A DNA stretch of 64,000 nt from Tamarix chinensis. Taxonomy: Eukaryota > Streptophyta > Magnoliopsida > Caryophyllales > Tamaricaceae. Numbering within the stretch: the stretch's first letter is position 1; each line of letters opens with the position of its first letter. Below are positions 22,741 to 35,342 of the stretch, in pieces. A model generated the notes under the pieces. That model was not told the origin of the DNA, ran no database searches, and worked only from the letters and a program-made list of their open reading frames with translations. The stretch is from positions 54,438,707 to 54,502,706 of the forward strand of contig CM060174.1 of NCBI GenBank assembly GCA_030549775.1. Direction: 5' to 3'. Position numbers and translations under genes: made by a program.

Positions 22741-24411
22741 GGTTGGCTTAATTAGTATAATTTGGGGTAATTAGGGGTATTTAATAAAATATAATTATCA
22801 AAACAATAATTGAGTTCTACTTTTAGGTTAATTTAGGGGTTTATGGAAAAATCTTCTTAATTCCATTTTGATTAACAAAACACTTAAATTTTTCTCTAAT
22901 TAAATTATTTGCAAATTTTATATTAATTTGGACTATTTTATCCTTCCTATTTTTAATAAATTAATGTATTTAATAAATTTCTAAAATAAAAACCTTAATT
23001 AACTTAAAATACCACAATTCCTCCTATTTACACACTTATAAATTCCTTCTTGATTTATTCTAATTAATTCCCATTTATTTCACTAAAAGTAGTTTATTTT
23101 AATTAATTTCCTAATGATTCCCTATTCGGCCAGGATTTCCTAAATTAGGGTTTTTGGGGTATTTCAATTATGTAGTATGAAATGCTTGTGATCACCTCAT
23201 AAAATACTAATACTTAAAGTGGAAGATCTTAAGTTTGGGAATGGTCGCTATCTAGGTTTAGCTACCCTAGAGATAATGCGTTAGCCCTCATTTGAGATGG
23301 TTCATTGGTGTGCCTCTGTGCCCCAACAAGGCCCTTATCTACTCTACAGGTGACCTATGAGCCCTATAGAGGGTATCGATACATAAGGATTAGGTAACCG
23401 AGGTTGGAGGATATTGTGTTGCCTATGTGCGCCTATATGACTAGGCATACCACTGTGTCCCTAGGTTCTAGAGTATAGGTATTGTGTTGCTTTCGTGCAT
23501 TAATATGACCAGGTGTACCTCAGTGTTCCTAGGTTGATTGTATCCCCTTGAGTAATATAAATAATAATGGAATACTTGTTGATGGCCTTGGTATGTATTG
23601 TTGGGTTCGATAGTTGCCTCAGTGCCCTACATCAGTTTTTGGTATATATTGGATTGATGGTTCGATAGTTGTCTTAGTGCCCTACTAGGTTAATTGGAAT
23701 TGATTTGATAAGTCAATTTTGGCCATGGATTTTGATATGATTATTGTGTACCTTGAAATGATGTGACTTGGTTAGGTATGGTCGATTGTGTGAGTATGAG
23801 ACTCTAATGGCATATATTTTTATGTATATTATGATCCATGATTTATTATATATTGTTATGGAATGTGCTTGTGTTTGAGCATGTTTTGGATTGTTGCATG
23901 ATTATGTACAATGTGGGTATGCTACCTCTTGTGAGGCATTGTGATTTACTCAGTATGAGGAAGTCATACTAATACTACATTTGCAAATGACTATGTAAAG
24001 GATATGGAAAGGCATGAAGCTTATAAGAGTGGCCAGGATAAGTGAAGCCCTTGGGAAGAGGTTTCATTCTTAGAATGGGCATTTAGGTCTAAGATTTAGG
24101 GCAAACAGATGTTGTACCTACGAGTACTAGTTTTTGTTGTATCAGTTTTCCTTTGGACTCTTATGTCCCTAACTGTATTTTGATTATTGTTGTTGTATAG
24201 AAAATATTTATCCATAACCTTTATTTATGTAATATCTCTTATTTCCATTAATTTGTTTTTGGTTTGGTTGGTTTTAGCCTTAGTACTTGACATAAGAAAG
24301 GTGAGGGAACTGGACTTATGTTAAGTATGGTGATAACACCCATTATCTTGGATAATTAATGCTTTCACAAAATGAATTTTTAAGTACCAAGAATGGCGGT
24401 GTTATGGTATG

Positions 24412-26253
24412 GGGATCCCAATCACTTCAAATAATACCAAACTCATGAAAGTAATTATATATCCAAGTATGTTATAATGCACATATGTTGTAATTACAAC
24501 TAAATAATCCAATAATGTATTACGTATATAACATCAAGATAGTTACCTATAATAGAGTTGCACATTTGGATATTTGAGTAGCTCTAGTTCTAGATGTAAT
24601 ATCAAGATGCCTTTATAAAAGATAAATCGAAGCCATGCCCCATGCATAATCCTTTATAACCATGGGATCTTGAAGAAATAGAAGCTAGTTCGAGCTAATT
24701 GAATCGAATAACTTATCAGCAAATAATGACAAGTCTGACAACCATAATTAATAGGTACACAATTATTTTCATATCATAGGTTACCTTATCTGATATACAT
24801 AAATCTTAAAGAAATGTGAATATCAATCCATATCCTTTAATCATATTTATTACATCCTCCTTATCCATACTAAATAGGTTGGTCAATGCATATATCAATT
24901 GTAAGTGAGAGTTATCACCATCAACATTCTACCGTAGCATATGTAGGACATCTAAGAGGGTAATTATTATCTCACCTCATGGCATATAGAAGTTGTTAGT
25001 ATATGGTTGTCATCTCTTAAAGAAGGTATATAAAAGTGGGCAATCCATGCGTGTAAATGTATTGAAAGGAAGATGTATCAATTTGGTACCACAAATGATA
25101 GTAAAATAGTGATCATTAATGTACTGATCCATTTACATATACTCTCCTATTGAGTATAAACCTTCAAAACCCCATGATAATAAACAACAAGAAAAATAAG
25201 TAAAATAAATGCATGATAGTTAGCAAAGAAAATAATAAACAAACTTACAAGCTCCCAAACTTACCTTTCCAAACTATATATCTGCCTTGGTGAGATTTCA
25301 TTGAGTATTTCCCTCCTTTAATTCCACTTTGATTGCTCTCACCTCTCTCCTCCTTTATTAGTTTCAGTTGGTGATCTTCACCTTTTTCTCATTACCCATA
25401 ACCAAGCCCCCTCTTGCTCATTCTTTCTTTTTTTCTTTATTATTCATCATTTCTCTTCTATAACCCTTTAATATATCATCTATTTATTGTTAATTAAGTT
25501 AAAAGAGGTTAGGTTTTAAGAGATTTGTTAATATCATCATATTTTTCTCTCATTGTTCCTTTTTTTATTTTCGAATGGTAACATTCTTCCTCCCTTTGGA
25601 ATTTCTAACTTTTGATTTTTCATTTTATACATGGTTGTATTGTATGTTTCTTATTTTGTATTTTTGATATTTTGGAAAGTAATCCAAGTGGTGTTTGAGG
25701 TTGCCTTAGAGGATTTGTTTTTGTGGTTTTGGCTTAGACAATGGATCTAAGTAAATCTAATAAACTCCTAAGATGGTAGAATATATGGGAGCAAACACGT
25801 TGGGCTTAGTTTCATGATTTAATTTGATTTTTATGCTATTATGTCTAAAAGCATGAAGATATATATATGGATTAGTATTTACATCTTTCCAACATGTATG
25901 TAGGAGCATCCCTTATTTGTGTTTATCATGTATCTAGTGAAATGTGTTTATCATATAGCTATTTTAGCCTTGATATGATATTGATAAGTTAAACATGAGA
26001 TGTATTATGTAATTGATTGTTGATCATGATTCCATTTCTTTTGAAGTGTTAAGCATGTTTGTATGTGTGTTCTAGTAGAGTATAAGCATATCGAGATTGT
26101 ATGGATGAGTTAAGAATTAATTATGTTTGAATTTCATGCTACTCTATGTGTTTTTCCTTGATAAATTAGTTAACTGATATAGGTAAACCCAATAAACTGA
26201 TTGAGTTAGAATTTTTCTATGTACTAGTACCAACTTGCACTAACTAATTGGTT
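24412..26253. other. Gene-free, probably LTR-derived stretch
   Basis: The part 25270-25580 is CT-rich. The part 25660-25800 resembles LTR J around 16900-17000 (GGTTTTGGCTTAGACAATGG... AAGATGGTAGAAT), so this is probably another diverged sense LTR. Neither terminus was identified. Nothing coding is seen. Confidence 0.45.
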
Positions 26254-27299
26254 TGTAATACCTTGAAATTTTATCTAGTTTTAATTTTAACTAATCAATA
26301 TTTTAACCAAATCTAAATTAAAATTTCAAGGTCATTATATTTTTTTTAGCTTAACCTTAACCCTAGATAATTATTGGATAAAATTTTAGATTAATTCCTC
26401 AAAAATGTAAACCTAAACTTAAACTTAATCCTAATTCTAAACCCAAAATTATTCCTTTTTCATTTTCTCCATCTTTTCTTTTCATTTTGCTTCTTTATGT
26501 TTTTCACCTCTGCTAGCTTGCGCCTCCATCCCAGCTATTTTCCCATCTTTCTTTCTTTCTTTCTTTCCTTTTCATTTTCTTCTTTCCCCAGTTGAATTCC
26601 TCCCTCTCTATAACAACCCCAATTTTAGAACCAGAATATTTCATTTTAAAGACAATGCGGAAGTGTTATAAAAGCAAAATTAGTAGAAGTTACCGCCACA
26701 TCAACTACAAGAGAGATGTGATCATCACCTGCTCCATGCTTGATGCAAGGGAAAGCAGAACAATGAACAAAGAATGCATGCTCTACTATTAATACAATAA
26801 TACTAATAACAACAATGAGAGTAATAATATAGAGAGAAAAGAATATACAAGAACTAAATCCAAGAGTTTAAATAACCAGGAATAACCAAAAATATCTAAC
26901 TAGTTAGTTTAACTCTTAACTAAACAGGAAGGTAAATCTCAAACCCCAAAGCAATGGCTAACTACTACCCCACAACATCATCCTCAACATACTTTAGCTG
27001 ATAATCATATCCCTATAAATCATTCTCTACTCACTAGACTAGAAGCCAAAGCATCACGGTGACCACACAAATATAGTATCAATATGATGAAGTACCGATA
27101 AACTGCTTAAAACATGGTCAGTGCTCATGTGGTATATTGAGGTCATATGATAACATGGTATACAACATACTTAGAACGATAGTGCATAAGAGCGTGAATA
27201 TATATATATATTATGGCAAGTCCTTAGGATACACATCTCCACACATGCATGAGTCTCCATAACGAGCCATATAAAATTAGAACATATAACATCAATATT

Positions 27300-27720
27300 G
27301 CATGACAGGACTAGCTTAGGACTACCTCTCCCACCACTAGATTGTCTTGGTGCCAAGGGGATTTTCTCAAGGATCTTCCTCATCCACCACACTTGGTCTC
27401 TCAGACAAAGGGATATGTGCTAAATTTTAGGTCTTCCTCACCGCAAGTACATTACCATGGAATCAAAGAGCTGTCTATATTCTAAGATTAGGATGAACGT
27501 AGGACTGCAACTTCCACTATTGCATCACTCTAGTACTAAGGGGCTTTTCTTAAGTATCTTCAACATCCACCATACTTGGTCTCCTAGATGAGGGGACATA
27601 CATTCAAATTTGGGTCTACCTCACCCACCACACTAATATTAGTGCCAAAATACTTTACTCAAAGATCTTCAACATCCACCACACTTGATCTCCTATACTA
27701 GAGGCACATAAGATAACCAA
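27300..27720 (-). repeat. Subfamily-specific tandem repeat in LTR D, about 120-bp unit
   Basis: Three diverged copies contain the order YAGTRCCAARGGG, TCTTCAACATCCACCACAC, TTGGTCTCCTAGA and GGGACATA, near 27350, 27540 and 27640. They stand where A, B and C carry the CCACTATTAT clusters. Confidence 0.65.
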
Positions 27721-28002
27721 ACCCTAAGTTTCTATACTAGAAAGGCTTATAAGATTTCATTATCAAATTCCAAATATCAAACCAATTAGGTGCTTTAATT
27801 ATTTACAACAAACACTAACTAAGGTACATAAGCCATCAAATTGGGTGTTTCAAGGGAACACGAAACTCAACCAAACAAGGCACCATAATATTATCATTTT
27901 GATCTATATTAAATTCAGGTTAAACATGGTTGAAATCATGAGCAAAATGTAGTAATTATATAGAACCATTAATATAGAAGGAAAACATGGCAAAAATTAG
28001 GC

Positions 28003-28340
28003 AGACTAGTCGACTTGTCTGATCTTACCAAACCTGAATAGAACATAAAACCAACGAATCAATTGACTGGTCAATTCTACCAGTTAACTATTCATGGTAG
28101 ACTAGTCGATCAGTTTAACAAACTGATTAATGGGTCTAAGTAGATACCAAGTCACTCTAGTCACAGGAGAAGCGGTCTATGGGTTTGACAAACTAATCGA
28201 CTGCTCATAGGAACTAGTCGACAGGTCTATCAAACCAATTGACTGTTCCTGCCACCATCCGATCAAAATTTCCAAACTAAGCAATTATTCATGCAACCAA
28301 TCAATCAATTCAACAACCAATCAACTGGTCTAGGTAAAAA
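28003..28340 (-). repeat. ACTAGTCGACTGGT repeat cluster in LTR D
   Basis: About ten degenerate copies, in both orientations, of a word like ACTAGTCGACTGGTYTRACAAAC at 20-40-bp spacing. The homologous cluster in LTR H lies at 45393-45745. Confidence 0.7.
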
Positions 28341-28899
28341 AACACCCAAACCTACAGTCCACTTAGTAGAAATTCACAAAACTTTACCATAATAATCCTG
28401 CCATGCTTTTATATTATAAAATACATAAGAGACATACTCCTCAAATGAATTCGCATAAAACATGGTAGGGATCAATACTCAACAAGATCATGTTTGAAGT
28501 TCACCAACTCATGCATAATATTAAAAATGCTCAAACATGCTCCAAAACTACATAAATTGAAATATGACAACATGCTTGAAATTAAGAACTTAACATATCA
28601 CATAAACATCATAGAACATAACAAGCACTCAAACCCACAATAAACAATAGAAGAAATTATTTATATTAGAGATAAGAATGCCATACCTTGAAGAAAATCT
28701 CCTAACACAAAACTCCTACTTGATGTCTATCTATAAGAAACTCAATTCCTAAGACAATCAATAGCTAAAACCATTAAAAAATACTTTTCAAAACTCCATT
28801 AATATCAATCCCTCCTCAAGGATAGTGTCAAAAATTACGTTGAGTAATCTCGTATGCACGGGGTATCCACTTTACTTGTGCTGGGTTAGAGAAATTGAA

Positions 28900-30048
28900 G
28901 CAGTGGAAAACTTGTTGGAGTAGATGACAGAAGTTTGTGAGTTTCTTGATGTTTTCGTTGAGGAGATCCCAAAAATGCCTATAGTTTGAGAAGTTGAGTT
29001 CACCATGGATGATTTTCTAGGCATAGAGCTAATATATAAGGCTCCATACCGTATGGCACCTATGGAGATGAAAGAGCTCAGGGCTCTGTTGGAAGAGATT
29101 TTGGAGAAAGGCTACATTCGTCCAAGCATATCCCTATGGGGGGTACCAGTGTTTTTCATGAAGAAGAAGAATGGCAACCTGAGATGATATATCGATTATC
29201 AAGGGTTGAACCAGGTGTTCGCCAAGATCGATCTTTGATTATACTATCAATAGACTTTGTGGTTGGACTTCCAACGACCCGTAGTGGATATGATTTCATT
29301 TGGGTCATCGTGGAAAGGTTGACTAAGTCGATCTTGTTTATATCAATGAAAGTGATACGGAGCATGGAGCAATTGGCCAATGCCTACAAAAAGCATGTGG
29401 TAAGACATCATGGAGTTCCTAAGGACATTGTGCCCGATTGAGACTCCAAGTTCTTGTCACACTTTTGGTAGAAATTGAAAGCCATCTTTGGTACTCAATT
29501 AAAGATGAGTACAAATTTTCACCTAATTACGGATGGTCAGACTAACAGGACCATTCAAACTCTGAAAGACATGCTTCAAGCGTGTGTACCAGATTTTGGG
29601 GAAAGTTCGGAAGATTGTCTAGACTTGATTAAGTTCTCTTACAATAATAGGTATCACACTAGTATCAAGATGGCCCCTTTTAAATCCTTATATGGAAGGA
29701 AGCGGCGTCGTCCCTCATGTTGGAGCGACATTAGTGAGGCACTCATGCTAGTAATTGAGATGATTGAGGAGAAAACTAGGCATATTCATTTTATTTAAGA
29801 CCGAATGAGAGCCACACATGATCGACAAAAGAGTTATGAAGATATGACAAGACGTACTAATGATTATGAGGTGGGTGAGAGAGTCTTGTTGACTGTCTCT
29901 TCTACTAAAGGAGTCATGAGATTTGGTAGAAAGGGTAAGCTTATTCTAAGGTATATTGGACCGTATGAGATTTTGGACTATTTTGGTGAAGTTGCTTATC
30001 ACTTAGCTTTACTAGTGGAGTTATCTCGCATGCACACCATATGGAAGT
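28900..30048 (+). pseudogene. pol: Tekay/Del-type RT start fused by deletion to integrase
   Basis: Positions 28900-29230 encode the start of [64 protein letters not shown]. Near 29235 the sequence jumps straight to integrase: [57 protein letters not shown], then the GPY module (GKLILRYIGPYEIL). These motifs are typical of Tekay/Del chromoviruses. Several stops interrupt it. The catalytic Glu expected in DGQ.ERT is Asn. About 300 codons of RT and all of RNase H are missing. The product would have copied and inserted the element; this copy cannot. Confidence 0.87.
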
Positions 30049-30058
30049 AAGTGTTGTA

Positions 30059-30224
30059 GTCCCTCATTTTGGAATGACACCAGTGAGATGCTCATGCTAG
30101 GACCCAAGATGATTGAGGAGATAACTAGGCATATTTTTTTGATTCAAGACCAGATGAGAGCCGCCTAAGACCGACATAAAAGCTATGTAGATCTAAAGAG
30201 ACATACTAATGGTTATGAGGTGGC
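30059..30224 (+). repeat. Second copy of an integrase segment
   Basis: This stretch repeats 29710-29874 at an offset of about 349 bp, from GTCCCTCAT to TATGAGGTGG, with many differences (for example CCAGTGAGATGCTC against TTAGTGAGGCACTC). Both keep the motif order of the linker between integrase core and GPY module. It is either an old duplication inside the element or the end of a second element copy joined by deletion. Confidence 0.8.
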
Positions 30225-30227
30225 TAC

Positions 30228-33200
30228 CAGGCCCTTCTTTCTCCCCTTTCTTTTCCCTTGGGTGGCCAAACTTGTCCCCCTCCTTTTCCTTTTCTCTTTT
30301 TCTTTCTTTTCTTTTCTTTTCTTCTTTCCTTTCCTTTCCTCCCTTTCTTCTTCATAGTGCCCATCACCATCCCCTTACATTTCCATGCCCACACCTACAC
30401 CTTTGCACACTGCCCATACTTCCCACCGTTCCCCTCTCAACCATACAGGGTCATGCATGTTGGCCTGTTCCTTATACCTCTACCCCTATTCACTTTCTCC
30501 CCTACACCTCTGCCTTACCCTACCACCTGCAACCACCCTCTCCCCCTCCTTATGGCCATGCATGCCAAGATTTCTATCATCTCCCCCTCTCCCTCAGCCT
30601 TACCCTTGCCTATAAATACCCCCTCAAGCTACCCAATTTCCTCTCCTCTTCACCTATCTTTTCTCTCCTTTGTTTCTCACCTCCCCCGTCCCTACAAGCT
30701 CCAGTGTCGTGCCACCGCCATCAACACGTAGCCACCCTTTGCCACCTCTCTTCCCTGCTTATACCGCCCCTTCTCCTTTCTTCCTTTTTATCTCTTCTCC
30801 CATGCCTACAGTCGTTGTAGGCTACATTTTTCCCATCCACTGCCGCTAGCCATTCTCCTCCCTCCTTACCATTACCACGCTACAATCACCTTGCACAGGT
30901 ACCCTGTCTTGTGTAGTCCCCTAACAACCCCCTTTTCCTTTCTCCCTCTTAGTCGTGTGCCACCTTGCACCACCACTAACCACCATCTCTACTACCACCA
31001 ACTTTAGCCAATCATCATGTCACTACCACCTCCTTGACCTTGAGTTACCAACCCTCACCCCTTTCCACCAAAATCAACCATTTCGCCTTATCATTGCACC
31101 GCTTACACCATTTTTCTCCCCCATTTTGGTCACCTCCTCCTTAAGCTTTCTTTTTCCCTTTTGTCCATTTTTTAACAAAAAGGAAAATAAAAGAAAATCT
31201 AAGTTGTGTATATTCCCATTTTCTATGTATTATTCCAGTGATAAAGGAAGATGAGGTGTAGGTCGTATGTTTGTAGAGATTGGAGAAGCTTCAATAAGGA
31301 TACAATCATAGCTAGTGTTTTATTTTTGTTAAAATATGTCTGTGTTGTGTGTTATGTGACAACATGCATAAAATAATAAATGACCTTAGTGTTGTATGTG
31401 CAATTTTGCTTAATAATAGCTAAAGGTAATAAGATGTGTGGATATGATTTTATTGATTTCAAGGGTTAATGTGTGTCCATATTATATGATATTGCATGTG
31501 TGAAAACTTTGGGGAGTCCTTGTATTGGGTGCCTTGTGACTTAGGTAGGGTTTTAAGATATAGGGGCATTTTAGTCGATATTATAAAAAGTGACATGTAG
31601 AGTACCTTATGGTGTGAATTAGCTTAAAATAGTTTAGGAAAACTATACAAAATAACTATGCCAAAAATAAGGTGGTTTATGGTAAATATAGTACAGGGAT
31701 GAATAACTATGAATGGGGAGAGTAAAACTAAAGGGTAGTTATGATCATATGTGAGTAGCATGGGGGCTTGGTAATAGAAAGTGGATATGGGGTTAAAGAT
31801 GGCATTTTGGGTAGCCATGTAGATTTGGGAAGTCCTTTGAATATTAAGGGAAGAGATATGACCAAAAGGTAGAATTAAGATTTTGTGGGGCTAAGGCATA
31901 AAACCCTTGGGTAGCTAATAATCACATGTACAAAATGGGAGAGTTGGATTGTAAACTTGGAGCATGATGTTAACCATGAAATTTTGGGAATGTTTACCAA
32001 ATTAAGCAAGCCATGTAAGATAGAGGGGAGTAGTTGCGACCAAAATAGGGAATTAGGGTTTTAGAGGGGGCTCGAATAAGAAGGTTGTTATCATATGTGC
32101 AAATTAGGGGAATTAGGACACGGTATTTGAGATGATGGTTAACCATAACACTATATGCATGGGTATGGAAATTAAGGGCTAGGTATGTAGTAGAGAAGGG
32201 GCTAGGCCAATTAGGAGAAACTAGGATTTTAAGGAGTAACCCTAGAGGATAGTTATTATCATATGTGGGAAATGAGGGTATTAAGCCATGAGCCTTAATC
32301 AAGGGCTTCTAATGACATTTTAGGGTTTATTGGATGGATTTAGGACTCAAAAGGGACACTAGGGTGATGATGTACTAAAGTTGTGAAATTAAGGTTTCCA
32401 AAGGGAATATGGTTTTCTCGAGGTAGTAGTAGGGAAGGTTCCATGAATGGGGTATATGTACATGTTGTGTGATGAACCTAAGGTAAATAAACATGAATAA
32501 TACACTAATCAATTAAAGTGGAATATCACTTAAGTTGGGCCTAGTTGTACTTATCAGTCCACTAGCGAGAATAGTAGCTAGGAGCATCTTATCCTTGAAG
32601 TTGTACCATATACCACTCCACGAGTAAGAAAAATGGGGTCTTGAACTTAACTAAATTAAACCATTAGATGATAATAACCCGTGGTAATAAATTAATTACT
32701 TACACCGGAATATTATGTGGGTTAAGATCAGATATACCTTGATTACCAATCCATTAGTAAGAATAGTGGCTAAGAGCATATGGTTCTGGGGATGTACCTT
32801 ATTTGCAGATCTACCGATGACAATAGTGGTCAGAAGTGTCATCCCGTAGATGTTATACTTGTTTACCATTCTGCCAGTTGATAATAGAGGGGTTCCCAAA
32901 TCTAACCTGGATAAAATCATGAGTTGAATATTGTTGTTCTAATACCATATGTTCAGATAATAATGAATGAGTCAGTATGATCTTCTTACACATGTTCCAT
33001 CCCTTAGTGTGGTTTTGTTAATATCTATGACCTACTTGAATTTATTGTTACCTTATTTAGTGCGTCGGATACTGATCACCCCTACTATGGGTGATGTTCA
33101 TTCCCATGAGTATAAACTCTTTTTGAGCCTATGTAGGTGAACGAGGACTTGCTTGACGACTTTGCAACATACAATGCTATAATTGTGGCAAAGTGATGCT

Positions 33201-33518
33201 ATTGTGACTGGGGCTAAGGACCTAAGAGTGTGACATCCAGTTTTTGTTTTAAGCGGTTTTCTTCTTGTTAATGTATTAGTTGAATGTTTATTTATGTATT
33301 TCAATACTCTTTTTGGACTTACCTCTTATTTATGGTATGTATTGCTCTTATACCGCACTTATCATGGTTTATTTACTATTTTATCTTGCATTGTAGTTGG
33401 TATAAGGATGGTCTTGGGACATACTTATACCGATTATGGCAGTAACACCCCTCTTATGTTTGAATGTTCTTCCAATTAAAGAGAAATTTTTCAACAATGA
33501 ATTTTGAGGGGTGTTATA
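30228..33518 (+). mobile_element. 3' LTR of K (start deleted)
   Basis: The integrase duplicate runs directly into the CT-rich leader zone of an LTR (30230-31180), so the LTR start and the polypurine tract are lost. A TATAAATA stands at 30611-30618. Degenerate AATAGTGG units (32555-32900) mark the hairpin region. The end CAATGAATTTTGAGG then GGTGTTATA reaches 33518. Confidence 0.7.
30611..30618 (+). promoter_or_regulatory. TATA box in the 3' LTR of K
   Basis: TATAAATA in a CCT...CCCC context inside the pyrimidine-rich zone, similar to TATAAATA on the minus strand of LTR C (22171-22164). Such a site would start element transcription in intact LTRs. Confidence 0.45.
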
Positions 33519-35188
33519 GTTTTTTTAAATAGAGCTGTATGATTTTAATCAAGCCACATTATACTATGATGTTTGAATCTTTATCATTTCAATCAAGCTA
33601 AATCTGTATCAACTATATTTGTTCTTTTTTCTCTTGGTAATTTAAACTTTTTTTTTATGTATCAATAATGATAAAGAACATTAAAATCTAGAACCCTATT
33701 TATAATGTTCCAAATACTATAGTATGTTTTGGTAAGATATGCATATGTTTGTTTTAGTAAGTCTATATTTTAAGTAGTAGCCATATTTTTTTTATTTAAT
33801 AACAATGATATTCTTGTTTTGATATTGTTATAATGACAATGATATTTATGTTTTGATAGATGGACAATGATGATAATGTTATTAGTATGTTCTACTTTAC
33901 AATTCATAATTGGTTTGTCATTGTGGTGGTAGCTTATTGTTATTTGGATGAAAATACCATGTTAGATGAATATGGTAGTGGTGGAGATATTCATAAAGAA
34001 TCTAGAGAACTGAGATTTTTGGTTAGAGAGGTGATGATAAATAGAGCCATATGTTGAGATATGATTCATATGGGTCCTGGGGCATTTTATGAATTTTGTG
34101 GTTTATAAGTCTATTAAGGTGGCTTACAATCGATTTAATGGGTTAATATCAAAGAGCAAGTTGCTTTATTTTTATACATTTCCAGGCATGCTACAACAAA
34201 TAGGGAGGTGTAAAGAGTGCTTGATAGGTTTGGAGAAGTTATTAATTATTATTTCCACAACGTCTTAAGAGTTGTTATAGAATTAAAGGAGATATTTATT
34301 AGATAACTAGATGGATTATCAACACCAGAAGTGATTCAGGACAATCTCATGTTATGTCCTTCTTTTAAGGTGTCTATTATGAATTTTTGTTTCTTTTTAG
34401 CTAATAAATACTTTATTTAGACTCATAATCATATAGTATTTAATTTTAGGATTGTGTAGGAGTAATCGATGGAACCTATGTCAAAGTAAAAGTTTCTGCA
34501 TCAAATGCTCATAAATACTAAGGTAGAATAGACTACACCTATAATACCCCAAAAATTTTAAAAATGTATAATTTAGTAAATAGCCTTTATTTGGGATAAA
34601 TTAACTTTTAATTTTATTTAATTTAATTATTTTATGGATTTTTGAGTATATAAAATTGCATATGAATATTTAATAAATTAAAATAAATATATTGTTATTT
34701 TATCATACTCATTTTATTTAAATAATTTTCCAAACCAATATTTTACTAAAATTATCCTTTTTATACTATAATATTAAATTAATTTACCTATTGAAAAGAT
34801 TAAATTTTATTATTCTAAAAATTATTTTTATTTTATTTCTCCCCATTTTTCATTTTCCATTTTCCATTTTCCTTTTTCTTTCTCCTTTTTCTTATTTTCT
34901 CCCTTTTCCTTCTTTTTTCCTTTTCTTCTTTCTCCTTCAAGCCACCAGGCCTGTGGTCTTTCTTCCTCCACACTTTGGGTCGCCGACCCACTCCTTCCTT
35001 TTCTTCTCCTTCCTTTCCCGCGCCATCCACCAGCCCACCTTTCCCTTTTTTCTTTTTTCTCTTCCTTCCCCCCACCCAACTAGGCCTGCCTAGTTCCCTT
35101 TATTTTCTCCTCCTCTCCCTTGTATGTGGGTCGGCTCTCTCCTCTTCTTTCTCCCTCGCCTAGCTGACCTACTTTCTTCCTTTTTCTT

Positions 35189-35342
35189 TTTCTTCTTCTT
35201 CTTCTTCTTCTTCTTCTTCTTCTTCTTCTTCTTCTTCTTCTTCTTCTTCTTCTTCTTCTTCTTCTTCTTCTTCTTCTTCTTCTTCTTCTTCTTCTTCTTC
35301 TTCTTCTTCTTCTTCTTCTTCTTCTTCTTCTTCTTCTTCTTC
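35189..35342. repeat. (CTT)n microsatellite, about 50 units
   Basis: Essentially pure CTT repeats over roughly 150 bp. They generate runs of Phe on the plus strand and Lys on the minus strand in apparent frames. It is an expansion inside the pyrimidine-rich zone of LTR B (34840-36230), absent at the equivalent place in A and C. Confidence 0.97.

Larger units (their letters stand above)
17798..23166 (-). mobile_element. Solo LTR C (minus orientation, 5.4 kb)
   Basis: Starts TGTAACACCCCC at 17798 and ends GGGGTATTTCA at 23166, flanked by perfect ATTAT (17793-17797 and 23167-23171). Its length (5,369 bp) and internal order match A and B. The minisatellite position is taken by an AAT microsatellite and the purine zone is much more GC-rich. 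It lies in the middle segment of LTR J. Confidence 0.87.
10148..24406 (+). mobile_element. Solo LTR J (sense orientation), interrupted by LTRs A and C
   Basis: J starts TGTAATACCC at 10148 and ends with GGTGTTATG at 24406. It is flanked by a perfect 5-bp duplication GTATG (10143-10147 and 24407-24411). Removing A with its duplication (5,505 bp) and C with its duplication (5,374 bp) leaves about 3,380 bp. Segments are 10148-11208, 16714-17797 and 23172-24406. The first carries the pyrimidine-rich zone (about 10450-11200); the second carries the donor-like TTTAG/GTAAGT at 16939-16948; the third carries a subfamily-specific short repeat (GGTTCGATAGTTG) near 23605 and 23660. No gag or pol is present, so this is a solo LTR. 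The final dinucleotide TG instead of CA is explained by mutation. Confidence 0.82.
26609..28850 (-). mobile_element. Minus-strand LTR fragment D
   Basis: Begins TATAACAACCCC at 26609, a decayed form of the LTR end TGTAACACCCC, then AGTTACCGCCACA and CATGCTTGATGCAAGG, shared with LTRs H and M. Preceding bases are CTCTC. The opposite end is missing and the sequence passes into pol remnants near 28850, so D was truncated by a deletion. Donor-like AAG/GTATGG (minus) is at 28686. Confidence 0.65.
26254..33518 (+). mobile_element. Damaged Tekay/Del-like Ty3/gypsy element K
   Basis: A plus-strand LTR start TGTAATACC at 26254 is followed by the CT-rich leader zone up to 26608, an inserted minus-strand LTR (D), an RT-integrase remnant (28900-30048), and a long LTR ending GAGGGGTGTTATA at 33518. 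Order and orientation fit one element with large deletions: gag, protease, most of RT, RNase H and the start of the 3' LTR are gone. Flanking 5-mers (TGGTT, GTTTT) do not match, so joining the two ends into one element is an inference. Confidence 0.5.

Noticed and set aside
22102..22755. Arg/Gly/Lys-rich 217-codon frame in LTR C
   Set aside because: Driven by GGC and GA content and a terminal purine tract; no homologue in A or B at the same place.
27300..27720. Regularly spaced repeats that might suggest a CRISPR array
   Set aside because: Eukaryotic repeat DNA; copies are diverged and the spacers are also homologous to each other.
30209..31254. Several overlapping Pro/Ser/Thr-rich frames after the integrase remnant
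   Set aside because: They lie in the CT-rich LTR leader; no signal sequence plus domain combination that would indicate a cell-wall protein gene.
26254..33523. A target-site duplication for element K
   Set aside because: Left TGGTT and right GTTTT do not match well enough; the element ends were therefore joined only tentatively.
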